Source: an uncultured Alphaproteobacteria bacterium (GTDB lineage: Bacteria; Pseudomonadota; Alphaproteobacteria; HIMB59; GCA-002718135). Taken from it: a DNA stretch of 37,267 nt. The translations under genes and the position numbers were made by a program. The stretch is taken from NCBI GenBank assembly GCA_902541215.1, contig CACBPV010000012.1, forward strand, positions 1 through 37,267, written 5' to 3'. The notes beneath the pieces were generated by a model, which saw only the letters and a list, made by a program, of their open reading frames with translations, did not search any database and was not told the DNA's origin. Numbering within the stretch: the stretch's first letter is position 1; each line of letters starts with the position of its first letter. Positions 1-9,894 of this stretch are shown piece by piece.

Positions 1-2192
1 AAGGACTTTCTAATGCAGTTAAGAAAGTTTTTGTTAATTTATTTAATGATGGAATTATTTATAAAGATAAGAGATTGGTTAATTGGGATCCAAAACTTTT
101 AACTGCTATTTCTGATCTAGAAGTAGAACAAAGAGATACTGAGGGAAGTTTATGGCATATTAAATATCCTATAGATGAAAATAATCATATTATAGTTGCA
201 ACAACAAGACCTGAGACAATGTTAGGCGATACTGCAGTTGCTGTTCATCCAAATGATGAAAAATATAAAAATTTAATTGGTAAATTTTGTAACTTACCAA
301 TTTCAAATAAAAAAATACCAATCATTGCTGATGAATATGCAGATCCTGAAAAAGGTTCTGGAGCTGTGAAAATTACTCCTGCACATGACTTTAATGATTT
401 TGAGGTAGGAAAGAGACATGATTTAGAATTTATTAATATTTTTGATGAAAATGCTAAACTGAACTTAAATGTACCTGAAGAATTTCAAAGTTTAGATCGA
501 TATGAAGCAAGGAAACTAATTTTAAAACAATTAGATGAAATGAATTTATTAATTAAAGAAGAAAAACAGCAAATGGTCATACCATATGGTGATAGATCAG
601 GTGTTGTTATTGAGCCATGGCTGACAGACCAATGGTTCTGTGATGCAAAAAAGTTATCAGTTGATCCAATATCAGCTGTTAAAGATAATAGTTCTAAATT
701 TATTCCCAAACAATGGGAAAATACATTTTATAATTGGATGGAAAATATCCAACCGTGGTGTATTTCAAGACAGTTATGGTGGGGACATCAAATTCCAGCG
801 TGGTATGGTCCTGATAATAAATACTTTGTTAGTGAAACTCTAGAAGGAGCACAAAATCAAGCAAAAGAATTTTATGGAAAAGAAGTTGAGCTTAGACAAG
901 ATGAAGACGTTCTAGATACTTGGTTTTCTTCAGCTCTATGGACATTCTCTACTTTAGATTGGCCAAATAAAACCTATGAATTAGATAAATTTTATCCTGG
1001 TAACGTTTTGGTTACTGGTTTTGATATCATATTTTTTTGGGTTGCGCGGATGATGATGATGGGTTCTTATTTTATGAAGAAAACTCCATTTAAAGATATT
1101 TATATTCATCCTTTAATACGTGATGAAAAAGGACAAAAAATGTCTAAATCAAAAGGAAACATAATTGATCCTTTAGAGTTATTAGATAAATATGGAGCTG
1201 ATACATTAAGATTTACACTAACTGCACTATTAAATCCTGGACGAGATGTAAAATTATCTGAAGCTAGAGTTAAAGGATATAAATCATTCACAAATAAAAT
1301 TTGGAATGCTGGAAAATTTTTACAATTGAATAATTCAATTTTTATAGATGATATATCAATTGATTCAATTATTTTTGATGCAAACAAATGGATAATAAAA
1401 GAATTGAATGATTTGAACACTCAACTTGATCAATTAACTAAAAAGTATTTGTTTCATGAAATAGCCAATAAAATTTATCATTTCGTATGGCATACTTATT
1501 GTGATTGGTACATTGAAATTATTAAACAAAATTTTGAAAATGAAAAATTTGCTGATGAAATTAAAAAGGTTTCTGGATGGACATTTATTCAAGTTTTAAA
1601 GATAATACATCCCATAATGCCATTTATAAGTGAAAAATTATGGAGATCTTTAGTTGACGATAAATCATATTTAATGAACCAAGTTTTTCAAAATTATTCA
1701 ACAAATAATTCTTTTAATAATTCTAAAAAAAACTTCGAAATATTTATTGAATTCATAACATCTATAAGAAATTTGAGATCAGAACTAAATATACCCTATA
1801 AACAATTAATTAATATCTCCATAGAAGCAAAAAATGAAGAACTTAATAATTTTCTAATTGCCTATAAAAATGAAATAAGTAATTTTTTAAAAACCAAAGA
1901 TATTAGTTTTGATAAAATTCAACCTAATAAGAATTCAGCTTTAATTGTGTTAACATCATTATCAGTTTTAATCCCTTTAGATGGTATTATTGACTCAGAA
2001 GCAGAACTAAAAAAATTAAATAAGAAAAAGCAAGTTGAGCAAGAAAAATTTAATAGAGTTAATGACAAATTAAAAAATGATAACTTCATGAATAAAGCTT
2101 CAGAAGAAATTATTAATAAATTTAAAAATGAGGCAAATATTTATAAATCTTCTATTGAAAAAATTGACCAAATAATAAATACTATCAAATAG
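1..2192 (+). CDS. valS: Valyl-tRNA synthetase, 3' part (5' end outside window)
   Basis: Class I aminoacyl-tRNA synthetase that charges tRNA-Val in the cytoplasm. The open frame runs in from base 3 (the first visible residues read [13 protein letters not shown]), so the TTG at 75 is internal and the true start lies upstream; about 730 residues are visible. The CP1 editing domain is recognisable ([17 protein letters not shown], about bases 200-260). The KMSKS signature ([10 protein letters not shown]) lies near base 1140, preceded by the [16 protein letters not shown] segment. The HIGH motif must lie before the window. The last 65 or so residues are a charged coiled coil, the usual ValRS C-terminal arm that contacts tRNA. 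It ends one base before ilvD, so the two are probably co-transcribed. Confidence 0.97.
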   Translation, partial: GLSNAVKKVFVNLFNDGIIYKDKRLVNWDPKLLTAISDLEVEQRDTEGSLWHIKYPIDENNHIIVATTRPETMLGDTAVAVHPNDEKYKNLIGKFCNLPISNKKIPIIADEYADPEKGSGAVKITPAHDFNDFEVGKRHDLEFINIFDENAKLNLNVPEEFQSLDRYEARKLILKQLDEMNLLIKEEKQQMVIPYGDRSGVVIEPWLTDQWFCDAKKLSVDPISAVKDNSSKFIPKQWENTFYNWMENIQPWCISRQLWWGHQIPAWYGPDNKYFVSETLEGAQNQAKEFYGKEVELRQDEDVLDTWFSSALWTFSTLDWPNKTYELDKFYPGNVLVTGFDIIFFWVARMMMMGSYFMKKTPFKDIYIHPLIRDEKGQKMSKSKGNIIDPLELLDKYGADTLRFTLTALLNPGRDVKLSEARVKGYKSFTNKIWNAGKFLQLNNSIFIDDISIDSIIFDANKWIIKELNDLNTQLDQLTKKYLFHEIANKIYHFVWHTYCDWYIEIIKQNFENEKFADEIKKVSGWTFIQVLKIIHPIMPFISEKLWRSLVDDKSYLMNQVFQNYSTNNSFNNSKKNFEIFIEFITSIRNLRSELNIPYKQLINISIEAKNEELNNFLIAYKNEISNFLKTKDISFDKIQPNKNSALIVLTSLSVLIPLDGIIDSEAELKKLNKKKQVEQEKFNRVNDKLKNDNFMNKASEEIINKFKNEANIYKSSIEKIDQIINTIK

Positions 2193-2193
2193 A

Positions 2194-3924
2194 ATGGAAG
2201 AAAAGGGTTCAAATAGAAAATCTAATCTACCTAGTAGATATGTTAGTGTAGGGCCTAAAAGTGCGCCTCATAGATCTTATTATTATGCTATGGGTCTGAA
2301 AGAACATGAAATTTATCAACCATTTGTTGGTGTTGTTAGCACCTGGAATGAATCAGCTCCTTGCAACATTACTCTTCAGGATCAAGCGCAACATGTGAAG
2401 ACAGGTGTCAAAGATGCTGGAGGAACGCCAAGAGAATTTACAACTATAACAGTAACAGATGGAATTGCCATGGGCCATGAAGCAATGAAATCCTCTCTTA
2501 TTAGCAGAGAAGTTATTGCAGACTCCATTGAATTATCTGTGAGAGGTCACTGTTATGATGCAATAGTTGGACTTGCTGGCTGTGATAAATCTTTGCCAGG
2601 TTTAATGATGGCTATGGTTAGATTAAATGTACCATCTGTATTTATTTATGGGGGTTCAATATTACCAGGAAAATACAAGGGTAAAGATGTTACCGTTATT
2701 GATGTTTTTGAAGCAGTTGGAAAACATGCTGCTGGAACTATCTCAGATCAAGACTTAAAAGATATTGAACAAGTTGCTTGCCCATCTGCTGGATCGTGTG
2801 GAGGTCAGTTTACAGCAAATACAATGGCATGTATTTCTGAAGCAGTTGGTTTAGCTCTAACAAATTCAGCTATGCCTCCAGCAGTAAATACTGAAGAAAG
2901 AAAAGCTTATGGTGAAAAGAGTGGTAAAGCTATAATGAATTTATTAGAAAAGAATATTAGACCAAGGGATATAGTAACTATTGATTCATTAGTAAACGCT
3001 GCAAGAGTAGTTGCAGCTACTGGAGGTTCAACTAATGCAGCACTCCATCTTCCTGCGATAGCTAATGAAGCGGGTTTAAAATTTACATTAAGAGATGTTG
3101 TAGAAATTTATAATTCGACTCCTTATATCGGAGATATGCAACCTGGTGGAAAGTACGTTGCTAAAGATTTATATGATGTAGGAGGTGTGCCAGTTGTTAT
3201 AAAATCTTTATTAGATGGTGGTTATATAAACGGAGACTGCATAACTGTTACAGGAAAAACAATAGCTGAAAATCATAAAGATGTAATATTTCCTACAAAT
3301 CAAGATGTTGTTTATAAATGTAATAATCCAATTAGTGAAAATAGTTCAGTCGTAGGGTTGTGGGGTAATCTTGCTCCAGATGGATGTATATCAAAAATAG
3401 CAGGTTTAAAAAATTTAACTTTTAAAGGAAAAGCTAAATGTTTTGACTCAGAAGAAGATGCTTTAACCGCAGTTTTAAAAAATGAAATTAAAGCAGGAGA
3501 TGCGGTAATAATTAGATATGAAGGTCCTAAAGGAGGACCTGGTATGCGTGAAATGCTTTCAACAACAGGTGCAATATATGGACAAGGGTTAGGTGAAACT
3601 GTTGCTTTAATTACAGACGGACGGTTTTCAGGCGGCACAAGAGGATTTTGCATTGGTCATGTAGGACCAGAAGCAGCTGTAGGAGGTATGATAGGTTTAC
3701 TTAAAGATGGCGATGAGATTATTATTGATGCTGTTAAAGGCGAAATCAACGTTACGCTTTCAGATCAAGAAATAGAAAAGAGAAAAAAAGATTGGAAGCC
3801 AAGAAAAACTAATCATAATTCTGGATCTATATGGAAATATTCTCAAACTGTTGGGCCAGCTTATGAGGGTGCTGTTACTCAACCAGGAGCAAAAGACGAA
3901 ACGCATACATACGCTGATATTTAA
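2194..3924 (+). CDS. ilvD: Dihydroxy-acid dehydratase
   Basis: Converts 2,3-dihydroxy-isovalerate or -3-methylvalerate to the 2-keto acid in valine, isoleucine and leucine synthesis. The 576 residues are full length for the IlvD/Edd family. Three conserved cysteines are visible: Cys57 (NESAPCNIT), Cys130 ([11 protein letters not shown]) and Cys202 ([11 protein letters not shown]). This three-Cys pattern is the one associated with [2Fe-2S] dihydroxy-acid dehydratases, and Lys132 is the likely carbamylated metal ligand. The C-terminal half carries the conserved [10 protein letters not shown] segment. The ATG follows the valS TAG by one base. It converges on xth with a 2-base gap and no visible terminator. 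Confidence 0.97.
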   Translation: MEEKGSNRKSNLPSRYVSVGPKSAPHRSYYYAMGLKEHEIYQPFVGVVSTWNESAPCNITLQDQAQHVKTGVKDAGGTPREFTTITVTDGIAMGHEAMKSSLISREVIADSIELSVRGHCYDAIVGLAGCDKSLPGLMMAMVRLNVPSVFIYGGSILPGKYKGKDVTVIDVFEAVGKHAAGTISDQDLKDIEQVACPSAGSCGGQFTANTMACISEAVGLALTNSAMPPAVNTEERKAYGEKSGKAIMNLLEKNIRPRDIVTIDSLVNAARVVAATGGSTNAALHLPAIANEAGLKFTLRDVVEIYNSTPYIGDMQPGGKYVAKDLYDVGGVPVVIKSLLDGGYINGDCITVTGKTIAENHKDVIFPTNQDVVYKCNNPISENSSVVGLWGNLAPDGCISKIAGLKNLTFKGKAKCFDSEEDALTAVLKNEIKAGDAVIIRYEGPKGGPGMREMLSTTGAIYGQGLGETVALITDGRFSGGTRGFCIGHVGPEAAVGGMIGLLKDGDEIIIDAVKGEINVTLSDQEIEKRKKDWKPRKTNHNSGSIWKYSQTVGPAYEGAVTQPGAKDETHTYADI

Positions 3925-3926
3925 TA

Positions 3927-4712
3927 TTAATTAGCTAATTCAATCGTAACTGGTGTGTGATCAGAAGCTTTTTCCCATCCTCTTGGTTCACGATTAACAT
4001 TAACTGATTTAATCAAATCAGTTACTTCTGGTGTAGTAAGAAAATGATCAATTCGTAGACCATTACCTTTTTGCCAATTTCCACCTCTATAACCCCAAAA
4101 GGTCCAGTTTGTATTTCCATCAACAAAATATTTAACTGTATCAACAAAACCTAAATTCAAAAGATTTCTAAATTTTTCTCTTGTTAATGGATGGGCACAA
4201 GCATCATTTTTAAAATTTTCTGGTGAATATACATCTTCATCATTAGGTATTACATTAAAATCTCCACCTATAATAATTGGTTGATTATTATCAATTAATT
4301 CTTTGATATATTTATTAAAATTTATCATCCAATCAATTTTGTAATCAAATTTTTCAGTTTCAATTGGATTTCCATTTGGAAGATAAATATTTATTAATTT
4401 AATTTTATTTTTTATATTTTTTAAGGATATTTCTGTTTCAATAAGTCTGGAATTTACATCTTGGTAATTAGGAATTTTTAAGTTTGAAATTTCAATACTT
4501 TCTTTGCTTAGTATGGCTACCCCATTCCAAGCTTTTTGCCCATTCACATAACATTTATAATTAATATTTTCTAATTCCTCTTTAGGAAAACTTTCATTTG
4601 TGCATTTTAATTCTTGAATTAAATATAAATCTGATTGATCTTTTTTTATAAATTTTATTAAATGTTCTATTCTTGCATTAACTGAATTTACATTCCATGT
4701 AGTAATTTTCAT
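3927..4712 (-). CDS. xth: Exodeoxyribonuclease III-type AP endonuclease
   Basis: Cytoplasmic base-excision-repair nuclease of the exonuclease-endonuclease-phosphatase fold. It cuts DNA at abasic sites and removes 3' blocking groups. The 261 residues match the ExoIII/ExoA length. Visible motifs are WNVNSVNAR at the N terminus (metal-binding Asn7 region), QELK with Glu34, the Tyr110 region (INIYLPNG), GGDFNV with Asp151 and Asn153, and SDHTPV with Asp251-His252 near the C terminus. Its start codon directly abuts the stop of the upstream Fe-S carrier gene, so they form a two-gene operon. The xthA/exoA subfamily cannot be settled without alignment. Confidence 0.94.
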   Translation of the reverse strand: MKITTWNVNSVNARIEHLIKFIKKDQSDLYLIQELKCTNESFPKEELENINYKCYVNGQKAWNGVAILSKESIEISNLKIPNYQDVNSRLIETEISLKNIKNKIKLINIYLPNGNPIETEKFDYKIDWMINFNKYIKELIDNNQPIIIGGDFNVIPNDEDVYSPENFKNDACAHPLTREKFRNLLNLGFVDTVKYFVDGNTNWTFWGYRGGNWQKGNGLRIDHFLTTPEVTDLIKSVNVNREPRGWEKASDHTPVTIELAN

Positions 4713-5039
4713 TTATATTGAAAAAGAAGTACCACACCCACATGATGAAGATGCTAGTGGATTAGAAATTTTAAATGACGATCCAATCAATTCATTAACA
4801 TAATCAATTTTAGATCCTTTTATTAATTCAATTGAAGTTTTATCTATCAATACATCAGCATTTCTATAATTAAAGATTAAATCATCATCATTTGGTTTAT
4901 CAGAAAAATCAAATTTATATTGAAATCCAGCACAACCACCACCTAATACGGTAATTCTGAAATATTTAGATTTTTCAGAGACAAGTATCTTGTTTATATG
5001 ATTCTGAGCACTTTCAGTTACTTCAATTATATTGTCCAT
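4713..5039 (-). CDS. erpA: HesB/IscA-family iron-sulfur carrier, ErpA-like
   Basis: A-type carrier that passes Fe-S clusters to client enzymes. The 108-residue protein shows the family cysteines Cys36 (LGGGCAGFQY) and the C-terminal pair Cys100 and Cys102 (SSCGCGTSF). The GFQYKFDF stretch after the first Cys is close to ErpA; separation from IscA or SufA rests on overall resemblance only. It is transcribed away from dgt across a 54-base gap and is directly followed by xth. IlvD, encoded nearby, is a plausible client, but this is inference. No obvious Shine-Dalgarno precedes the ATG. Confidence 0.9.
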   Translation of the reverse strand: MDNIIEVTESAQNHINKILVSEKSKYFRITVLGGGCAGFQYKFDFSDKPNDDDLIFNYRNADVLIDKTSIELIKGSKIDYVNELIGSSFKISNPLASSSCGCGTSFSI

Positions 5040-5050
5040 TTATCTAAATA

Positions 5051-5081
5051 TTGTTATTAGTTATTTTTTTACAACTATAAT
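5051..5081 (+). promoter_or_regulatory. Putative sigma70 promoter for dgt operon
   Basis: A perfect -10 hexamer TATAAT lies at 5076-5081. A TTGTTA at 5051-5056 is a possible -35 at a long 19-base spacing. The dgt ATG begins only 12 bases after the -10, so the predicted transcript would have almost no leader. The same gap must also drive erpA in the opposite direction. Confidence 0.4.
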
Positions 5082-5093
5082 ATAAATTCTCTT

Positions 5094-6212
5094 ATGTTCA
5101 AACATTTAGCTTCAAATCCAGATAATTCAAATGGAAGATTATATAATGAGCTCGACGAAGATTTGAGAAATCCATTTGAAAGAGATAGAGCTAGAGTTAT
5201 TCACTCTAATTCTTTTAGAAAATTAAAACACAAAACCCAAGTTTTTATTGAAAGTGAGAGTGATTATTTTAGGACTAGACTAACTCATTCTTTGGAAGTT
5301 GCCCAAATATCAAGATCAATTTGTAGATTACTTGAATTAGATGAAGATCTAGGTGAAACAGTTGCTCTCGCACATGATTTAGGCCATCCTCCTTTTGGTC
5401 ATATTGGTGAAGATGCACTTGATAATTCAATGAAAAAGTTTGGGGGTTTTAATCATAATGATCAAACCTTAAGAGTTTTAACATTTATAGAAAAAAGACA
5501 CCCTGATTTTGATGGATTAAATCTAACATGGGAGAGCTTGGAGGGAATAATAAAACATAATGGAATTTTAAGTGATCATTTACCTTATCACTTAGATAAT
5601 TATTCAAAATTACACAATCTAAATCTAACTGATCAGCCTTATTTAGAATCACAGATAGCAAGTATATCTGATGATATTGCATATAATAATCATGATGTAG
5701 AGGATGCTATTAGAGCAAACTTAATATCATTAGATGATATTGCAGAGTTAAGTTTTTTTGAAAAAATTATAATTAACTTAAAGGATCACTACAAAGATAT
5801 TCCAAATAAACTTCTAGTGTATCAAGTTTTAAGAAACTCCATATCTAATATGATAAATGATATATATGAAACTACAAAAAAAAATTTGATTGAAAATAAT
5901 ATCAATTCTATTGATGATATTCGTAAAAAAAATAATTTCGTTGTTTCATTTTCAAATGATATGAAGAAAAATTGTGACATAATTAAAAAATTCTTATTTG
6001 ATAAAGTTTATAATCACAATCATTTATCAGATAAGAGACAGTATTCAAAAAAGGTAATATCTACTTTGTTTACTTATTTCGAAAAAAATAATAATAAACT
6101 ACCAGTAGATTGGAGAAATCAAAATATTGAAATTGAAAGATTAATTTGTGATTATATTTCAGGAATGACGGATAGATTTGCTCTAAATTTGTATAAGGAG
6201 ATTAGTGAATAA
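5094..6212 (+). CDS. dgt: dGTPase-like HD-domain triphosphohydrolase
   Basis: Deoxyguanosine triphosphate triphosphohydrolase-like protein that hydrolyses dNTPs to deoxynucleoside and triphosphate, acting in nucleotide-pool control. The 372 residues fit the short, non-E. coli clade usual in alphaproteobacteria. The N terminus has the family signature FERDRARVIHSNSFRKLKHK. The HD metal-site residues are His65 (RLTHSLEV), His94-Asp95 (LAHDLGHPPFGH) and an Asp at 193/194 (SISDDIAYN). It heads a tightly packed run with argS, overlapping it by 8 bases. The dgt-argS pairing is common in alphaproteobacteria. Confidence 0.93.
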   Translation: MFKHLASNPDNSNGRLYNELDEDLRNPFERDRARVIHSNSFRKLKHKTQVFIESESDYFRTRLTHSLEVAQISRSICRLLELDEDLGETVALAHDLGHPPFGHIGEDALDNSMKKFGGFNHNDQTLRVLTFIEKRHPDFDGLNLTWESLEGIIKHNGILSDHLPYHLDNYSKLHNLNLTDQPYLESQIASISDDIAYNNHDVEDAIRANLISLDDIAELSFFEKIIINLKDHYKDIPNKLLVYQVLRNSISNMINDIYETTKKNLIENNINSIDDIRKKNNFVVSFSNDMKKNCDIIKKFLFDKVYNHNHLSDKRQYSKKVISTLFTYFEKNNNKLPVDWRNQNIEIERLICDYISGMTDRFALNLYKEISE

Positions 6213-7935
6213 TTTTATAAACGACCTTTCAGATTTTTTATTTGATTTTACAGATTTTTTAGAAAGTAATAAATTCATATCTCCAATCAATAAAAAACAA
6301 ATTAGTATCGATTATTCTTCAAATAATAAACAAGGTGATTTAGCGACGAACTTTTATTTGATAGTTAAAAGAAAAATTATTAATAAAAATTTAAATATTG
6401 AAAAAGAATTAAATGATAGAATTAAATCAATTGAATTTATCGATCATTTAGTGGTTTCAAAAAATGGTTTTATAAATTTTTTTCTTAAAGATACATTTGT
6501 ATTAAGAAGTTTAAATGAAATTTATAATAAAAATTTTTTAAATTATATCAATTTTGGTGCAGGTAAAAAAATAAATGTTGAATTTGTTTCAGCTAATCCA
6601 ACTGGACCATTACATATAGCCCATATAAGAGGTGCTGTATTTGGAGATGTATTAAGCTCACTTTATACTAAAACAGGTTTTGATGTTACCAGAGAGTATT
6701 ACGTAAATGATGCAGGCTCTCAAATTGATAAATTATCAAACTCTCTATTGAAACGATATTTACAATTATTTGATAAAAAAATTGAATTAGATGAAGATGA
6801 GTATCCTGGTGAATACCTAATAGATATTGCAAAAAAAATTAAAAATGAAGATGGTAATAAGTGGTTAAACTTTCAGCAAGAAGAAACTATTCAATATTTT
6901 AAAAATTTTGCATTAAAAAATATACTTTTAAGCATAAAATCAGATTTAGAATTAATAAATATAAGATTTGATAAATTTACTCACGAAACTGAAATAGAAA
7001 AAAGTAAAATTATTGATGAACTTTTTACAATTTTGGATGAAAAAAAACTATTATATGAAGGTATTTTAGAGAAACCAAAAGGTGATGACTCTGATTGGGA
7101 ACCAAGAGAACAATTATTATTTAGATCCTCTAAATTATTTGACAATGAAGATCGAGCATTAAAAAAATCAAATGGTGAATGGACCTATTTTGCAAATGAT
7201 GCAGCATATCATTTAGATAAATGTAAAAGAAATTTTGATAGATTAGTAAATATTTGGGGGTCTGATCATATTGGCTATATTCCAAGAATGAATTCGTTAA
7301 TTAAAGCTATTAAAGATGATGAAACTTATTTAAACATTTTAACTTGTCAGATTGTAAGTTTAATTCAAAATAAACAAAAAATTAAAATGTCAAAAAGATC
7401 TGGAAATTTTGTGACATTAGCCAATGTTTATTCTAAGGTTGGAAAAGATCCTATAAGGTACTACATGATTTCTACTAAAAATGAGACAGCAATTGACTTT
7501 GATTTAGATGCTGTTGTTGAAAAAAATAAAGATAATAAAGTTTTTTACTGTCAATACGCACACGCTAGAGCTTCATCAGTAATTAATAAAGCAAACGAAT
7601 TAGGTATAAAAATTAAAAATGATTATAATTTTTCTGCAATACAAAATCTATCTGATGAGGAGGTAAAATTAATCAAAAAATTAATTTGTTATCCTTATTT
7701 GTTGTATCAATCATCATATTATAATGAACCACATAGATTAATCAATTACTTAGAAGAAATATCCTCTGATTTCCATTCAATTTGGAATAAAGGTAAAGAT
7801 AATGAATCACTTCGTTTTATAGATGAAAAAAATGTAGGAAAGACAATTGCAAAAATATTTTGGTTGGAGTCATTTAGAGTTGTTTTAAAAGATATATTTT
7901 CAATTATTGGTATAAGCGCGCCTGAAAAAATGTAA
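6205..7935 (+). CDS. argS: Arginyl-tRNA synthetase
   Basis: Class Ia synthetase charging tRNA-Arg. The 576 residues are full length. The HIGH-type motif is HIAH at 137-140, within SANPTGPLHIAHIRGA. The KMSKS-type loop is KMSKRSGN at about 394-401. YVNDAGSQ is also family-typical, and an N-terminal Add-1-like region precedes the catalytic core. The start is a GTG inside the end of dgt (8-base overlap), chosen because it gives the expected N terminus. The stop shares its last A with the ATG of the next gene (TAATG), so translational coupling is likely on both sides. Confidence 0.96.
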   Translation: MNNFINDLSDFLFDFTDFLESNKFISPINKKQISIDYSSNNKQGDLATNFYLIVKRKIINKNLNIEKELNDRIKSIEFIDHLVVSKNGFINFFLKDTFVLRSLNEIYNKNFLNYINFGAGKKINVEFVSANPTGPLHIAHIRGAVFGDVLSSLYTKTGFDVTREYYVNDAGSQIDKLSNSLLKRYLQLFDKKIELDEDEYPGEYLIDIAKKIKNEDGNKWLNFQQEETIQYFKNFALKNILLSIKSDLELINIRFDKFTHETEIEKSKIIDELFTILDEKKLLYEGILEKPKGDDSDWEPREQLLFRSSKLFDNEDRALKKSNGEWTYFANDAAYHLDKCKRNFDRLVNIWGSDHIGYIPRMNSLIKAIKDDETYLNILTCQIVSLIQNKQKIKMSKRSGNFVTLANVYSKVGKDPIRYYMISTKNETAIDFDLDAVVEKNKDNKVFYCQYAHARASSVINKANELGIKIKNDYNFSAIQNLSDEEVKLIKKLICYPYLLYQSSYYNEPHRLINYLEEISSDFHSIWNKGKDNESLRFIDEKNVGKTIAKIFWLESFRVVLKDIFSIIGISAPEKM

Positions 7936-8447
7936 TGATTAAAAGAATTATTTTTAAAAGAAAAAATAATTACATTTTAAAATTTTCTTTATTATTATTG
8001 CTATTTATTATTATTCTATATCTTATCTCATTTTATTATTTTAGTAATAGGGAGTATTTTGTTATTCCCAAATTTACTGATAAATATTTTGTTATTCCTA
8101 CTAATAAAGAAGGTGAAGTTGTTGATTATTTAGACAAGAAAAGTTTAAATAACATAGATAATAAAATTCAAGATTTTGATTTTAAAAATATAGACGAACT
8201 TGATTTTACTATTCAATTATATAGCAATGATAATTTTGAAAATATTAATAAATACTTAAACAATTTATTAGAAAATAAAAAAGAAATTTTAGATCCTGAA
8301 GATATTTTTGTTTTTTATAAAATAACTGAAATAGGTACTCAATATTTCATTACCTATAAAAATTTCATTTCTAAGAATAATGCTTCTGAAGCTTGTGATT
8401 TATTAACTATTGTTAAGAGTTGCATAATACTTAATTTACAAAATTAA
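7935..8447 (+). CDS. Single-pass membrane protein with divergent SPOR-like domain
   Basis: The 170-residue protein has one membrane segment at about 14-36 and a C-terminal region of about 75 residues. That region reads like a degenerate SPOR domain (TIQLYSNDNFENINKYL, then TQYFITYKNFISKNNASEAC). SPOR domains bind denuded peptidoglycan at division septa, which would put this domain in the periplasm. Position supports the call: many alphaproteobacteria carry a SPOR protein between argS and scpA. The middle, residues 40-85, is low in complexity and unassigned. The nagZ gene often found after it is missing here. The membrane topology is clear; the domain assignment is moderate. Confidence 0.7.
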   Translation: MIKRIIFKRKNNYILKFSLLLLLFIIILYLISFYYFSNREYFVIPKFTDKYFVIPTNKEGEVVDYLDKKSLNNIDNKIQDFDFKNIDELDFTIQLYSNDNFENINKYLNNLLENKKEILDPEDIFVFYKITEIGTQYFITYKNFISKNNASEACDLLTIVKSCIILNLQN

Positions 8448-8450
8448 TAA

Positions 8451-8469
8451 TATTGAGAGAATCTCAATA
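8451..8469 (+). other. Short inverted repeat between SPOR gene and scpA
   Basis: TATTGAGA (8451-8458) and TCTCAATA (8462-8469) form a perfect 8-bp stem with a 3-base GAA loop. It lies 4 bases after the SPOR-gene stop and 17 bases before the scpA GTG. The following bases are AT-rich but not a clean T-run, so it is at best a weak terminator or an RNA-processing or stability hairpin. Confidence 0.4.
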
Positions 8470-8486
8470 ATTTTATATAAAAAATT

Positions 8487-9254
8487 GTGTTAAATGTTCC
8501 AGATAAAGAAATAAAAGAAAGTCAATTTAACCTATTATTAGACAATTTTGAGGGTCCCATAGACTTTTTGTTGGTTTTGGCTAGATCACAGAAGGTTGAT
8601 TTATCTGATATATCGATATCCGAATTAGCTGATCAATATATTAATTTTATTAATCAATATAGAAATATTCATATTGAAATAGCTGCAGATTATTTAGTGA
8701 TGGCAGCATGGCTAACGTATTTGAAATCAAGATTACTATTGCCAAAAGAAGAAAAAACAGATGATTATACAGCCGATGAGTTAGAAGAGGCTTTAAAATA
8801 TCAATTACAGAGACTAGAGGCTTTTCAAAATATTTCTAAAATCATATATTCAAGACCTCTTGTCAATAGAGATGTATTTTATGGCGGGTCATCTGAAGGT
8901 CTCAAAGTTAAATATAATATAAATTATACTTCTAATTTATATGATTTACTAAAATCATATAGTCAAATACTTAAATCGAATGATCAGGTAAAACAATTAA
9001 CTATTGAGTATTCAGAACTTTATTCAGTTGATCAAGCAGTTAAAAGATTAAAAGGTATTTTTGGAAATATTACAGAATGGACTAATTTTTTAAATGTAAT
9101 TCCAAATTTAATTAAAGCTAATAAAACAGTTAATAAATCAATTATCTCATCTAACTTTGTTGCTTCTTTAGAATTATCAAAAAATGGCTTTATTGATTTA
9201 AAACAAGATGAAAGTTTTGGTAATATTTATATAAAATTTAATCATAATGGATAA
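8487..9254 (+). CDS. scpA: Segregation and condensation protein A
   Basis: The kleisin subunit of the bacterial SMC condensin complex, bridging SMC heads and binding ScpB for chromosome organisation. It has 255 residues. The N terminus carries the diagnostic LDNFEGPIDFLLVLARSQ and the SISELADQYINFI helix that binds the SMC neck. The C terminus has the winged-helix-like segment. The start is taken as GTG at 8487 because it fits the family N terminus and no better in-frame ATG precedes the conserved region. It overlaps scpB by 8 bases. Confidence 0.93.
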   Translation: MLNVPDKEIKESQFNLLLDNFEGPIDFLLVLARSQKVDLSDISISELADQYINFINQYRNIHIEIAADYLVMAAWLTYLKSRLLLPKEEKTDDYTADELEEALKYQLQRLEAFQNISKIIYSRPLVNRDVFYGGSSEGLKVKYNINYTSNLYDLLKSYSQILKSNDQVKQLTIEYSELYSVDQAVKRLKGIFGNITEWTNFLNVIPNLIKANKTVNKSIISSNFVASLELSKNGFIDLKQDESFGNIYIKFNHNG

Positions 9255-9882
9255 TAAAGATAGTAAAATTTTAGAAGCAATATTATTTGCATCGGGAGAG
9301 CCACTTGATGAAAATGATTTAAAAGAAAAAATTAAAAATAAAAATAATGTAAGTAAGCTATTACTAGAAATTAAAGATTTTTATAAAAATAGAGGTATTA
9401 ATTTAATCAAAACTGGCAACAAATGGTCTTTTAGAACAGCTGAAGATCTCAGTGATAAATTAACAATTTTTAAAACACAGAAACGAAAATTATCAAGAGC
9501 AGCACTAGAAACATTATCTATAATTGCTTATCAACAACCAATAACAAGATCAGAAATTGAAAATATTAGAGGAGTTCAAATGGGTAGAGGCTCTCTAGAT
9601 CATTTGATGGAAATAGGATGGATACATCCTTCAGGTAGGAAAAGTATACCAGGTAAACCTACTTTATGGTCTACTACAGATTTGTTTGTCGAACATTTTG
9701 GATTGAATAGTTTATCCGATTTACCTAATAAAGAGGAGCTAAAGGCAAGTGGTTTTCTAGATAAACGTGCTGCGATTGCAACTATAAGTGATCTTGCTAA
9801 AAATGATGAAAATTTACAAAGTATTGATAATTTAGAACAGGATGATGAAAATAATATTGATGATTTTATTTCAAATAATTAA
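9247..9882 (+). CDS. scpB: Segregation and condensation protein B
   Basis: Winged-helix dimer partner of ScpA in the SMC condensin complex. It has 211 residues with the family signatures EAILFASGEPL near the N terminus and ALETLSIIAYQQPITRSEIE in the middle, then IRGVQMGRGSLDHLMEIGWI. The tail, residues 185-211, is acidic and low-complexity. Its ATG lies inside the end of scpA. In many alphaproteobacteria scpB is followed by tatA. Here a 4.3-kb minus-strand operon separates them. Confidence 0.94.
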   Translation: MDNKDSKILEAILFASGEPLDENDLKEKIKNKNNVSKLLLEIKDFYKNRGINLIKTGNKWSFRTAEDLSDKLTIFKTQKRKLSRAALETLSIIAYQQPITRSEIENIRGVQMGRGSLDHLMEIGWIHPSGRKSIPGKPTLWSTTDLFVEHFGLNSLSDLPNKEELKASGFLDKRAAIATISDLAKNDENLQSIDNLEQDDENNIDDFISNN

Positions 9883-9894
9883 TTAATTTTATTA

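Noticed and set aside
3312-3653. Long minus-strand frame inside ilvD (113 residues)
   Set aside because: Shadow of the ilvD coding frame: no family features and fully inside a well-supported gene. The same applies to similar frames within valS, gyrA, uvrA, tatB and serS.
8451-8475. Intrinsic terminator after the SPOR gene
   Set aside because: The stem is perfect but AT-rich and lacks a continuous T-run, so it is listed only as an inverted repeat.
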